The translations under genes were made by a program, and so were the position numbers. Shown in pieces: positions 10,577 through 22,505 of a stretch of DNA of 64,000 bases. The stretch covers positions 1-64,000 of the forward strand of contig CAUYUJ010000750.1 in NCBI GenBank assembly GCA_963575745.1, in the 5' to 3' direction. Below the pieces are notes generated by a model. It did no database searches and was not told where the DNA came from. It saw only the letters and a program-made list of their open reading frames with translations. This DNA is from Prorocentrum cordatum. Taxonomy: Eukaryota > Sar > Dinophyceae > Prorocentrales > Prorocentraceae. Numbering within the stretch: the stretch's first letter is position 1; every line of letters starts with the position of its first letter.

Positions 10577-11149
10577 TAACTTCCGTGGGCTCCTGGGGGG
10601 TCCAGCGGAGCGGATGGGTGTTCCACGGGGACCACCATGAGACCTCGCTGCGATGTTTGATCGCAGATCGCAGCGGGATGGGGTGCCACGGAGCGCATGG
10701 CGCTGCCATGTGGCCATGCCGCATCGACTTTTCAGCTGCCTCGTGTCCATAGTGCACTCGGGCACTTGCAGCGTTTGGCGCAGGGCGCTGTTCTGCAATG
10801 GGAACCTAGCGCGATGTGCCGTTACTCCCACGAAGCATGTCTCCAGTTCCCCCATCACCAGTCCGTTTCGAGGCCAACTCGTGGTCGCCTTCTTGCCAAC
10901 GAGCTCTGACTCTTAAGAGTGATGCCGCGAATGTGAAACATGTGGCTCTGGCCCAACGTCCTTTGGCGAAGCATTCAAGAGCACGGCGGATCCATCAGTG
11001 CTTGCTTTTGTATTGAACGGTCCGTTCCTGGGTAATGCTTATACATGTCCAGCCCATTTCTGCACATGTCCATGCGCCTTTCTTTTGCCCCTCCCCATCA
11101 TGTTTTGCTGTGTGCGCATATGTGCCTGCTTTTGCCCCCCGCACCACTT
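10577..11149. other. Spacer of the 3.5-kb palindrome
   Basis: 573 bp between the arms. The first ~100 bp resemble the ~103-bp satellite (ACTTCCGTGGGCTCCTGG and ACCACCATGAGACCTCGC). The rest is not repeated in the window and has no domain-bearing frame. Confidence 0.7.
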
Positions 11150-12523
11150 CGATACGCAGCACCCCGCAATTGCGGATAAGAGTGAGGGGGCGGGCGCGGG
11201 CGACGCGGGCGTCGTCGAGCCGGCGGACCTCGTGGCCCCCACCTTCCTTGTCGATGGCGCTCTCCTCCACCTCCTCCTCCTCCTCCTTCTCCTCCTCTTC
11301 CTCCTCCTTCTCCTCCTCCTCTTCCTCGTCCTCATCGTCATCGTCATCCTCCTCCTCCACCTCGTCGTCCTCCTCCTCCTCTTCTTCCTCGTCCTCCCTC
11401 TCCCCCCCCTCGTCTTTTCATCATGGTCCTCCCATCGTCGTCCTTCCCCTCATCGGCCTCCATCATCGTCCTCCCATTGTCGTCCATCATCATCATCCTC
11501 CCCATCCTCCCCCTCCTCGTCCTCCTCCTCCCCCTCCTCCCCCTCCTCCCCCTCGTCCTCCTGCTCCTCCTCCTTTTCTTTCTCCACGTTCTCCTTACAT
11601 CCTCTCTTCTTCCACGTTCTCCTCGTCCCCTGTTTACTCATCCTGCCTCCCCCTCCTTTCCCAAGATAACTGCAACGCAATCCTTTTTTCCACTTTATGC
11701 TCCCCGCCTTCTCTGATCAAGGCAACTCGCCAGGGCAAAGTTGCTGGACGGGCTGGCGTGGATGTGCGGGGCGTGAAGAGGTCCTTGCGGGCTCAGACGG
11801 CATGCAAGAATCCGCCGCCGCGCTTGTGCGGCATTGGTTTGTTCAGTGAACGTGGTTTAGGTCGCGGGTGGGTCGCGGGCTCTCCGCCTCCACCTGGAAG
11901 GAATGCAAAAGCAGCCAGCCGCAAGCGCCAAAAAAAATGGTTCGTACACGGAACGAGGTTTGGGTCGCGGGTGGGCCGCGGGTTCTCCACAGGGAACGAA
12001 TGCAAAGGATGCCCGCAGCAGGCGCCGAAAATATGGTTTGTACCCTGAACGTGGTCGCGGGTGGGCCGCGGGCTCTCCACCTGAAACGAATGCGAAATAT
12101 GCCCGCCGCAGGCGCCGAAAAATGTGGTTTGTACCCTGAACGTGGTTTGGGTCGCGGGTTGGTCGCGAGTTGGTCACGCGGGTCGGTGGCGACGGCGCGG
12201 GGGTCGCGGGGGTCGCGGGGTGGGTCGCGGGTGGGGTCGCGGGGTGGGCCGCGGGGGGGTCGCGGGGGGGTCGCGGGGTGGGTCGCGGGGTGGGTCGCGG
12301 GGTGGGTCGCGGGGTGGGTCGCGGGTGGGTCGCGGGTGGGTCGCGGGTGGGTCGCGGGGTGGGTCGCGGGGTGGGTCGCGGGTGGGTCGCGGGGCGGGTT
12401 GCGGGTGGGACGACGACAACAAACAACAACAACAACAAACAACAACAAGAATCCGCACCGCGGAATTCCACATCAGCCACGCACCCAGGGACAGTGAATG
12501 ACCGTTCGGCCCCCTCACTCTGA
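11150..12523 (-). repeat. Right arm of 3.5-kb palindrome; TIR-bounded element, copy 2
   Basis: Reverse complement of 9041-10576, from CGATACGCAGC at 11150 to CTCACTCTGA at about 12523. Base differences are few; length differs (about 1374 versus 1536 bp) because tandem tracts contracted. The inner junctions differ from each other, so the arms are not simply a read copied onto itself at a single point, although an assembly artefact is not excluded. Confidence 0.88.
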
Positions 12524-13259
12524 CCAGTGTCATAATATTGCTTCCCGCAGACTGTGGCGGGTCGTGGCCTCCCTCATGCCTCACCAGTGTATTGATTCTC
12601 TTGCGCGTTGCAAAGAGAGGGAGCTGTGATGGAGGTTGCGGCTCATCGCCTTGATGATTAGCTCGGGGTAGCGTTTCCAACTTGCTCGTGCCCAAGGGAT
12701 TCCCAATCTTTTTGCCAAAAGTATGATTGGTGGCTGCTGGCATGTCGGTTGCGCTTATTAGCAACTGGCTCTGGTCGGAGTCCCGTCAGGTTTATTTCGA
12801 CCCACAAATATTTCCATATTGCAGCGTTCCCCATGGATGGCGTATTCGAATGGATGTATCGCTAGAGGCTGTTGTCAAGCCGAAGGCCCTGAGATATGCT
12901 CACATCGGGGACATGTAGAAAGTCGTGAACGCAACTCGAATCACTGCTTGCAGCTTCACTCATTCATGAGAAGAACATGGCTTGTGGTATCCATTGCGAT
13001 CCAGGTTGGCTGACCCGCTGACGATTCTTGCATTTTGCTGGTTGGTACGCCCGCTTAGATCAATGTTCTAGCACCGTTCGCCTGCCTAGGCGGCCCTGCT
13101 GAATGGCCACAGCGAGCGCATCGTCCTGATGGGCATGTCTCAGGAGCGTGGATGGGGGAAGGGAGAGGCTGGAAGTCAAACGCTCAGTTGGATGACCCGC
13201 GTGCTTCGCAACTGGCGCCGGGCGGGCCAGAAGAGTGACCGCAGGCGCCGCGCTGACCA
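12524..13259. other. No gene recognised
   Basis: Mixed-composition single-copy sequence between the palindrome and a fragment of repeat family J. The frame at 13129-13770 runs through repeat J and into the composite repeat, so I do not call it a gene. Confidence 0.5.
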
Positions 13260-13322
13260 TTTGCCGAAAAACCACGCACGAAACCGAACAAAAACACAGG
13301 GAATGGACGTCCGTGCGATGGC
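13260..13322 (+). repeat. Repeat family J, right-end fragment (copy J2)
   Basis: Shares AACCACGCACGAAACCGAA and ATGGACGTCCGTGCGATGG with copies at 31806-31938 and about 57200-57322. Only the right half is present. In the fullest copy the ends are inverted repeats of the GCTCGGACGT type. Confidence 0.7.
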
Positions 13323-13724
13323 GAGTGGTGCGAAGATGCTCGCGCGGCGCGCATCGCGGCCTGGACTGGAGAGCTGCCCCTCTTCAGCGCGCGAAGGTGG
13401 GGCTCGCGCCGAACAGAGCTGGGCACGATGCTCGAGCTTGATAGCCCCAGCAGACGCAGCGCCCCATCCCCCATTGCTTTGCCGCCCCTCAAGGCGACTG
13501 TCGCGGAGCCCCCCTCCCATCTGGAGGACCCTTGGCAATGGCGCCGCCCAGTTTACCACCACTGCCGGCGGAACCAACGTTCTCGGACAACGGCGAACCC
13601 TCTCGGGGTCTTTCGTGTCTCCCCCAGGAGTGCCCATTTTGAAGAATGGGGGGGCAGGCCGCTTGCAGGCTGGTGGTGCACCTGGTATAAGCTACGCAAG
13701 TGACATTGTGAAATGGGCAAGCAT
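13323..13724. other. No gene recognised
   Basis: GC-rich sequence with several overlapping frames and no conserved motif that I can name. Not similar to other parts of the window. Confidence 0.45.
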
Positions 13725-13962
13725 TACCGAAGACGCCTACGACGAATCACCGCCGCCCCCTGCCTTTTGAAATCGCCCATGTTGCCGCGCGTTGTGGCAG
13801 GAGCCCTGCCAAGCTATCGGAGCATGTGTTCCCCCAACCGTTGTGGAAACCCTTCGGAGAACATTTGGGGGAGGATGGCGGGGAGGAGAAGGAGGAGGAA
13901 AAGGAAGAGTCGGAGGAGGAGGAGGAGGAGGAGGAGGAAGGGGCATCTTGGGAGCCTCTGGG
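13725..13962 (+). repeat. Composite repeat: conserved head plus GGA tract, copy 1
   Basis: Head contains GACGCCTACGACGAATCACC, GCCGCCCCCTGCCTTTTG, ACCGTTGTGGAAACCCTTCG and GGGGGAGGATGGCGGGGA, then a GGA tract, then GGGGCATCTTGGGAGCCTC. The same head precedes GGA and CTTGG arrays at 55000-55250 and 55675-55860. This shows a modular repeat: head, GGA, CTTGG array, tail. Confidence 0.82.
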
Positions 13963-14975
13963 AGCACTCTTGGGGCCTCCTGGGAACTTCCTGGGAATTT
14001 GTTGGAGGCATCTTTGGGGCCTCCTTAGACCTCTTGGGAGCCTTTGCGGGCTTCTTGGGAGCCTCTTTGGCCGTCTCGGGGCATTCCTGGCCCGTCTCCG
14101 TCTTGGGATCGTTGAGCCGAATTGACCCGCTTGGGGTGCTCCAGGGCCGTCTTGGAGGCCATCTTGGGCGGCTTGTAGGACTCTTGGGCCGTCTGGTGCC
14201 CCCTTGGAGTCGTCTTGAGGGCCCTTTCGGCCGTTCTGGGGCCATCCTGGAAGCCTCTTGAGCGATCTTTCGGGGCTCTTGGGCCGTCTCGGGCCGTCGG
14301 AAGGCCGAAAAGAAGCACAGACCAACATCCTTCAAACATCTAAGGAAACTCAATGATTTTGGCTTCTTCGGGCCTTCCTGGAGGTCCCCTTAGCTGCCTC
14401 TTTGGCCGTCTTGGAGATCTTTTGGGTGCCTCTCGGGCCGCCTTGGGCAATCTTAGAGCCATATTGAGCCGTCTTAGTGGGCCCCTGGGCCGTTTGACGC
14501 CGTCGAAAGTTGTATTGGGGGCCTCTCTGGGCCGAGAGGGGCCATCTTGGGGTGCTCCATGGCCATCTTGGAGGCCACCCTGGGCGTTTTGGAGGCCTCT
14601 TGGGCCATCTTGTGGCCCTCCTGGGGCGGTCTTGGGGTCCTCTTGAGCCGTTCTGGGGCCATCTTGGAGGCCTCGTGGGCGATCTTGGGGCGATCTTTTG
14701 GGGCTCTTGGGCCGTCTCGGGCCGTCGGGAGGCCGAAAAGAAGCAACTGCCAAAATCCTTCAAACACCAAATGGACATCAATGATTGGGGCCTCTTCGGG
14801 CCTTCCTGGAGGTCCTCTTGGAGGCCTCTTGGGCCGTCTAGGACGCCTCTTGGGGGCCTCTTGGGCCCTCTGGGACCGTCTTGGAGGCTTGGGCGGACTT
14901 GGAGGCATCTTGGGCCCTCTTGTGCCGTCCATCAAAGCCGTCTTGGCCATCTCGGGCCATCTTGGAGCCGCCTGG
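13963..14975 (+). repeat. CTTGG-phased minisatellite array, copy 2
   Basis: About 1 kb of the 10-12 nt motif. Two internal segments with GGGCCGTCGG AGGCCGAAA AGAAGCA and CAAACATCTAA / CAAACACCAAATGG occur at about 14290 and 14730, so the array also has a ~440-bp higher-order repeat. A third such segment is at about 56215. Confidence 0.85.
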
Positions 14976-15200
14976 AACAGGAAGAACCTTGACAACTGGG
15001 TCTTCCGCGGGGCCCGCGGGGCGGGCCGAAACCCCACGGGGGATTTTCTGGGGAACAGAACCAAAACCAAATCGTAAGAAGTTCAGCGCGCCGAGCACCC
15101 ATGTGATGAATCAACAAGGGGCGGCGGACTATCCAATGGCATTCGGTCCCGCCACCGTGCTTGGGTTGTGAATATGAATCATATGAGATATTCGTTGGGA
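14976..15200 (+). repeat. Composite repeat tail, copy 1
   Basis: Contains ACCAAAACCAAATCGTAAGA, GATGAATCAACAAGGGGCGG, CCGCCACCGTGCTTGGGTTG. The same order of motifs is found at 55565-55675 and 56480-56650. It ends the first CTTGG array and begins the next. Confidence 0.8.
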
Positions 15201-15545
15201 TATCGTGGGAGGCTGGAGGCCTCTTCGAGGCAGTTTGGACGCCTCTTGGGAGCCGTTTCGGGCCTTGTTTGGGCCTCTTGCGGGCCTGTTGGGGTGCTTC
15301 TTGGGGATCGCTTGGGGGCCTCATTGGGGCCTCTCGGGGCCTCCTGAGGGGTTGTTGGAGCAGAAGGATCAGATGTTCAGTTCGTGCTCCTTCTCTTGGA
15401 GCCCTTTTGGGGCCGTCTTGGGGCCCTCTTTGGCTTTTGGGCGCCTCTTGGACCGTCTGGTGCCCTCTTGTGTTGTTTTGGGGCCCTCTTGGGACGACCT
15501 TCAGAGGTCCTAGGGCCGTCTGGAAGCCTTGGGAAGCCGACGCGG
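15201..15545 (+). repeat. CTTGG-phased minisatellite array, copy 3
   Basis: Same motif as 1-330, about 345 bp, ending in ACGCGGCGAGAACACCAACA. Nothing else is seen here. Confidence 0.82.
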
Positions 15546-15749
15546 CGAGAACACCAACAACGTCCAAACACCCACAACAAATTTATGAGTTTGGCCTTTG
15601 GGGCCGCTTAGAATGGGAGGTGCCCAGCTGTTAAAACAAGCTCCGCACGACGAGAACGCGCGCGTATAAGGCGCCCATTGAGCGCAAAGGAGCGCAGCAA
15701 GGGTAAAGGTGGACGAAGGAGGTAGTGCGGCGCGGGCGCTGCTTCGTTC

Positions 15750-16478
15750 ATGGCCTCCCTTACCACCGATCAGAATGCGAATCTTTCCACAGGGGCAAGG
15801 GGGGGGGTCGCGGTCGCTGAACCACCAGCAAAGGGAACGGTAGGAAGCAAAACCCCAATCGGTGAAGATGGCCGCCTCAAGCTGCGCTACGCGCGCGGGT
15901 CTCCAAAGCGCGTTGCATCGCGGCGCAGCAAGAGAAATGGGCGCGGGGATTGCGGCGCCGCAGCTCATCCCGGCCCAGAGATTTTTGAGCGCGTCGATTA
16001 CGACCAGTTCTCCCCTGAAGAGGGCGCGCTGCACCTCGCCAGGATTTCCATTTACATGAGTGCATTCGACGGAGCCGCAGACTATATGTGGAGCCTGGAC
16101 GACGCATCGGCGCCGCGCTCTCATTTGCCCATCTCGTTCGAGCAGCGGGCAGGGCTCGGCCGCGTGCCCCGCGGGCTCGGCGCCGATCTGGGGCGCGGCG
16201 ACGCGCCGGAGAATGGCAAGCCCCCGGCGGGGCGCGACATGCACTCGCCTTCGCCCCCCCCGTCTTCTCGTGCATTCATTGCACAGACCACTCGGGGAGG
16301 CGTTGGCGCAGTGCCTGGCAACGAGCTACTAGCGCAAATCAACAGTCCACTATCTGACGACATCGAGGACGCAAACATCCTACCCGATGACCGCGGGAGG
16401 GCGTTCGCGCCCCCCGCCGCCTCGCCATCCGCGGCCAGGCGATTATTCTCACCGCGCTTCAAGGCGGACTGCGCGTAG
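15750..16478 (+). pseudogene. Open frame at the start of the Copia-like block, possible gag remnant
   Basis: ATG at 15750 opens 242 codons. The segment FERVDYDQFSPEEGALHLAR looks protein-like, and the ends are low-complexity. I do not recognise a domain. Its place upstream of the integrase-like and reverse-transcriptase remnants makes gag possible; chance openness in GC-rich DNA is the alternative. Confidence 0.3.
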
Positions 16479-19400
16479 ACGAGGGCGCCGCGGAGCGATT
16501 CATGGGGCGGGGGGCGAGGGTCGGGCCCGTGGCAGCGCTGGGCCACGGCGACGCGACGACGGTCGATAGCGGGAGTGCACAGGCGCAGAGAGGCACGGAT
16601 GGCCGCACCTTCCGCGCACTATTCACCCGCGCAGAGGGGGCAGACCAGATACGTCGCAGCAAACGGGGAGCTATCGAACGACGCCAGAGGCACAGCGTAT
16701 GCTTGTGTAAGCTCCATCGGAATCACAGGCCAGGCTGTCCCATGGACACCGAGTCAAGCAGCCCTAACATGGTGCCACCCCCTGGGAGTAAGGGCGCGGT
16801 GACGGAGCGGGCGGCCATGCATTTCGAATCGAAGACGTTCGTCGGCGCTCGCGGGCGGGCGCGGTGCAGACAACTTGCGACCGCGACGCGTTGCTTGATG
16901 ATCGTCGTCCGATGGTCCATTTCGCCAAGACCAGGCTGGGGCCCCCCGAAGGGCGGGCGCGCCCAACGGGGCCAGCGTGGCAACGTTCAGATGCAAGTGC
17001 GCAATCAAGTCTCGCCCGGCGCGCCCCGACGCCAGCGCCCGCCCCCCCTCCATGATCATTGCGCGACGGGCGAGGGGCGCGCGCGAGTCACATCCCGTCC
17101 GCAGCGACGACGCCAACGTAAAGGTGCCAGTCCTGCCTTGGCCCGTGGGCATGAGATTCCATCGCGAAACGACCGCGTCGAGGAGGGCACTGCACACGTG
17201 AACGAATACCTACGCGAGAAGTTGGATGGGGCATAAGGGCCCCGAGGAGACTCGCAAGGCGAAGAGAGAGCGCGAACGCGCTCGCTACAAGGAGGAGCGC
17301 CACGCGCCCACCCGTCAGCTATAAGCGCAATCGCTTCAGGACTAGCAGGAGGCGGAGGAGGAGGCGGCGAAACTGATCGCCGAGCTCGCTGAGGAAATAG
17401 GCGCGCCAGGTGAAGAAGAGCGACAACAGGAAGCTTCAATGGACAAGTTGCCGGCACGCCACCGGGCTGAGCCCGGTCGATGCGCTGTAGTCTCCAGGGC
17501 GAGGCCTGGCGCGCCCCGGTCTCTTTCAAGCAGTTCGCAGTCGAGGGCGCCGTCGGCCGCGCTTTCCAAGCCACCGCCGTCGGCGGGCCAGACGCGAGCG
17601 CGAGCGGCGGGATGTCGGGAATACCGCCCAGCAGCGCAAACCTACCCTTTTTGGACAAACGGAGGAGGAGCAGACATTCTTAGGGAGACTATGTGGACGA
17701 GATGCCCTCCTTCAGAAAGGAAGCCATATCGAAGTTGTTACCCCCTCGCTGTTGCCATGTGCCATCGACGACATGAGCCGCTGTTTTTTAGTGGCGGCGC
17801 TGCCATTTCGCGAGTTTGACGGCTGGCTCCAGGTCGAAAATCTTATCCACCATTGGCGCGGCCAGCGCGATTAAGATTGCGAGTGGCGAGGAGGTCAGCG
17901 ACGCGGGGCATCTTGCGCCGGGCGCATTTCCTGACGCGCATCTCCCAGATGGTGGATGGGAAGGGCCAGGCGACGAGCCGCCTCTAGCTGAAGCTTGCGC
18001 ATCCCGACGAAGAAATATTCGCGGCGGCGGCGACGGGATTACGGCGGGGCGACCGGCCAGAAGCTTTCGCGCTCGGGACTTCGGGGGGCGGCCAATTCTG
18101 GCCACCATGTCGATCGACTTGTCAAAAAGAGGAGAGCGCGACAGTCGGGCACCTTGACGCGCTAGACAAGGCGTTCACGGATGTTCATATTTGCCGTGCG
18201 ATTTGGGTTTCGATTGGACGCAGAAGTTCTCCGCGTTCGTACCGATCCCGGAGTTATTAGCAGATAGATGCCGCATTTGGAGGTCAGATGACAACATATT
18301 TTCGGTGACGGTAGCCAGGGCGTGATGGACCCGACGCGCAGTTTTAAGTTCGCATGCTTACTGGGGCGTTTCCAGGGCCAGCGACGGCGCGACACTTTCT
18401 CTGAATCCATGTACACGACGACCGCATCTCGTTGACAGATCTCCACCAGGAGCACATGCGCGGTTCAAACGACTCGATGGAGACGGTAGCCATCCAGGAG
18501 ACCAGGGCGCCAGCGCCAAAGGCGCCGGCCGAGAGCTTCTCGCCGTGGAACGCCGGGGGCCAGGGCGACTTGCAAGAGCGCTGCGACGGTCAGTCTGAGC
18601 GGCCATGGAATCTGCCTGCGCCAGCCGACTTTGCCGCGCTCATGCTAGAGGTTCATGCTCGTTTACTGGGCATACTTCAGCAACGTTATCCCCGTGCTAA
18701 TGCCGCGGCCAAGACAGCGCTGCTTTCAGGCGCGGCAGCGCGCGAGCTCTGCGCCCGCCGCCCCGCGTCGGCATCGCGTGGTTCACGTCCGCGGAGTTCG
18801 GCGCTCCGAGCAATGCGGCAACGCCAGCTGCGCCACCTTTCGGCGCGCCACCGTCGGAGGCTTCATGCATCTTGGCCACCGAGAGATGAGAGATTTCGCA
18901 GGAGGGGGAACGCAATGCGACGGCCACTGCTCGAGGCAGCGCTGCGCCAGACGCTCGATCTCGGCTCGCCACGCCCCTCAGATGTCCAGCGGGCCATGGA
19001 AGCTGAGCTTCGTGATCGGCCGCACAGAGCAACGGAAAGGGCCGCCAGAGCGGCGGCGTCGTCGCGCGGCGGCGCGCGCTGGGCGCCTAGAGACAATTCG
19101 TTGAACAGCGGAGGCGTCGCGTCACGGGGGTCGGCAAGTCGTGGAATTGACAGCGCGCAGCAGCAACACTTGGAAGCCTCCGTGGGAATGGGTGCCAGAT
19201 GGAAGCTCGAGCTTGTTGCCTGAAGTGCGAGACTAGAGCCCGCTTGTACCGGGAGCGGCAGTTTCCCCCCAGCTACCCGACCCTGCATGGGACCACCTCC
19301 CGCGCCAGTGGGCACGCCAATGTTCCCCGAGCTCCGCCGCGCGATGGACGGCAGGCCGGAAAAGATGCGCTGGCTGGTCCAAGTGCGCGTCGCGGACCCA

Positions 19401-20521
19401 GGTGCCTTGCCGCGCTCGGCGTTTTAACTCGCGCCGTCTGACGTCGGCGCGCGCGTCCAAGAGCCTGGCCAGCTCCTCGGGGCACATGCTGTGTGCATTT
19501 GTATAACGCATTGTTGATAGTCGCTACGCGCAGCAAGCGGTAATGAGCAGGCGCGAGGAGGTCGGGCAGCAACGGCTGCTGCGGGCGAGATGGGGCAACC
19601 AGCGTGGCAACTCGCCAAAAGAGGCACATGCCCCAACGACGCAGCCGGACACGGCGCGGGCGCGACTGCCGGCGTCGCGGGTTGCGGACGAGGCGACGGC
19701 GCGGTTGATGCACGAGGGCGACCACCGCCCTCCATCAACGCTGCCGGGAGGGGCCCGAGGCCCGAGACCGCATCGCTACAGATCCGTTCACGGAGGACGC
19801 GGCGCAGCCGTGATGGGCAGTCTGGGACCCGCCGATGACAAGGATGAGATTGCCCGCATCCGCGTGATATAGTTATGCTGCGGCGTGGCAACGTGCATGA
19901 GGGCGCGTCGGCATCGCGGCGCAAGGACTGAGCGCGCGCAGACATCAACGCAGTGGCCCGGCAGCCACAACGCACCAGGCTCTCTGACGGCAGGGCACAC
20001 TTTCCATTTAACCCTGGCATCAGAAACAACGCGATCGGCTCGAATGTGGCTTTCTGAAGTACGACGGGGAGTCCGACGAGGCGACAGGGCAAGTGTCAAG
20101 TGCCCGACGGGACGCCTACTTTCAGACGTGAGTTGTGTCGGCGAGGGCAGCGCGCCGTGCGACGCGCAAGGAGTCTCCCCTTATTGCACGCCCGTGCCAG
20201 GACAGGAGCCAAGAGGGTGCGTGCCAAGCGATTATTGCCTCTGGATGTGGCATCTGTTTTCCCGCTCTCCTGGGCTTTGGCTCGATCCAATACAAGTTGG
20301 CCATCGTCCTGTTCGAGCGCGGCGAAGAGGTGCTGGGAAGCCCTTGGGGAAGGGGCAGAAGTATTGAAGATGGGCAACTCCATGCCGCGGCATGTCAGCA
20401 CACTGCGCAGATAATGGAAAGCGCGGCAATTCGCTGATACCATCACCGAGGGCACAGCAGCAGCCTCGACTTTTTTTACGAGCGTGGAAACGGCAGCAGA
20501 GAGCGCAGCGTTTCTGGCCGC

Positions 20522-20655
20522 GTGTTGGTGGCTAAGGCTCTGGATGGTACAGGCTTGGATATCGTGGACGCAACTGCATTCGTCGGACACTTGAGAGATT
20601 CCATGTTGGACATGATCGACGACGAGGCCAAACGGACGAGGGCGGTGGAATCCTG
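20522..20655 (+). pseudogene. Integrase-core-like fragment of the Copia-like element
   Basis: 44 codons reading VLVAKALDGTGLDIVDATAF then VGHLRDSMLDMIDDEA, ending in TGA. The pattern G-[LI]-D-[IV]-x-D followed by LNIVD-like residues resembles the start of the integrase catalytic core, where the first catalytic Asp lies. The match is short, and the HHCC zinc-binding region upstream is not recognisable. Confidence 0.35.
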
Positions 20656-22505
20656 ACCCCGCGTGCCATTGCACGGGTGACTCGGGAGGGCAGGGTGGCG
20701 ATGGGCCCGCGCCTGCCGCGCGGACGCGCGGGCAAGCAGACAGCGTGCATACGCGCGTGCAGTTTCACTCTGCAATGTTTGTCGTTGAGGGTCAGAGAGT
20801 GGCGACCGCCATTCTCTGGCCGCAGGACTTTCTACGCGATCGAAGCGCGCGTCAGGACGTCCTGCCTTCGCAGGGCGCGTTTTTCCTAGGAGGAAGCCTT
20901 TCAGGGGTCGAGTGCCCTTTGTGGATGCCGGCTCCTCTGGGTCGGCGCGCGTGGACTGCCGGCAATCGCGCCGCGCCGCGCAGGGAGAGAATGCGCAGCG
21001 CACCTTCTAATTGTCAGGAGCCACATATTCATATCATCATGTTCGGTCTTCTTGGGTGCATGTGGCACGCGGCGCCTTTGCGCCTCACCGTGCGCTTGTC
21101 CAGCCGCGGTCTTGACTTTGAAAGACATACTACCGCCCCCAGCGGATCATTCGCACGAGTGGCCAACTTATTCGCATGACCGGCACATGCGCGGTTGCGC
21201 ACGTGCACAGTCGACGACTATGCGCGCTTGATTGGCACGGATGCAAGCGGGATGCCACCCCCATGTGCGCAAAGCATTCGCTACAATGCTGCTGCAGCAC
21301 ATTGCCCATTATACCACGATCGATGCCCAGCGCCAGGCGCTCGCGCATCTGAGCATCCATGCCCGCGCCGGAAAAACGCGAAGCATTGCGCGACGACAAC
21401 GCCGCAAGGACGCGAGTGGGATCAAGTTTCGCGACGAGTATGGGGTCGATACGGACAGCCACACCGTCATACAATACATCAATGTCAAGCATTATCGTTT
21501 TGGATACGGTGTGCATGCCAGCTTGTTCGGGGACTTGCAGAGGCGGAAACGCCCAAAGGAGAGGATCCTCGTCGCCATGGACGACCGTCTCCCTCCTCTC
21601 CTGAGTTGCGGACCGAAGGTGGCCCGCCCGTGCAGTCTGCCGACCCAGCCGAATGCCGGACCAAACAATCGTCGAATTTTAACGCAGAAGTTGAGCCGGA
21701 ATCGTGCGACGGAGATTTCAGGAGCACGTCGAGGTCGAACACAACGACTGCGGGGGAGATTTGGATGGCATTGGTTGGGGCGCCAGCGCAACCCACATGA
21801 GCGCTGATGCACCTGCCGAGCAACTAGAACCTGCGTGCGCCGTCACGGGCGCCGGCCGACACAGCGGCAGACGTATATCCCACATGCGTACGCGATGCGA
21901 CGTCTCCAACGGTGGTGGCGCGGATCTGCTGGGACTCTGCGGTGGGGAAGGCGGCGTTGCTAGGCTGGCTTTCAAGCTTGGGCGCGCTTCGCGTGGGATG
22001 CGAGATAAGAATGCACATGTCAAGCGCCCCAACGCGAGAGAACCCTTCATCGACGCTCGACCAGCCTCATAAAGCGTGACGGCACGAGTGTCAAGACGTC
22101 TGACGCGGTGGCCACTCATTTCGCATTTGTACCGCTATCCAGGAAGTTCAAATGCGACGGGAAGCATGTCCATGCGCTGGTGTAGAACACATTTCTCGTT
22201 AAGACAGCGCTCTATACGCATCTCAGACAGTCAGCATTCGTCGAAGCAGTTCGGCTCATGCGAGACACGGCCGCGCATGAGAGACTGCAACATGAAGGGC
22301 TTCTGGGAAGCCACTGTGCTCCAGCTCTCTATGCTGTGTTGGCGCAGGTGATTCCAGACCAATGCGTCTAAATCCTTGCAAAGTTCGAGGAGCACGGTGA
22401 CTTGCTTGATGCGCCTGCAGGCCAGAAGCAGGCCTGGGAACGCGCGCAGTTCCCGCGCAATTGTGCGAGTACGACAATATGTATACATTGGACGCCAGCT
22501 GCAGC

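Noticed and set aside
13129-13770. 213-codon frame
   Set aside because: It includes repeat J and the composite repeat head, has an uneven composition and has no domain.
18432-19223. 263-codon plus frame in the Copia-like block as a separate gene
   Set aside because: It has no recognised motif, is Arg/Ala-rich and lies between retroelement remnants. It is treated as part of the decayed element.
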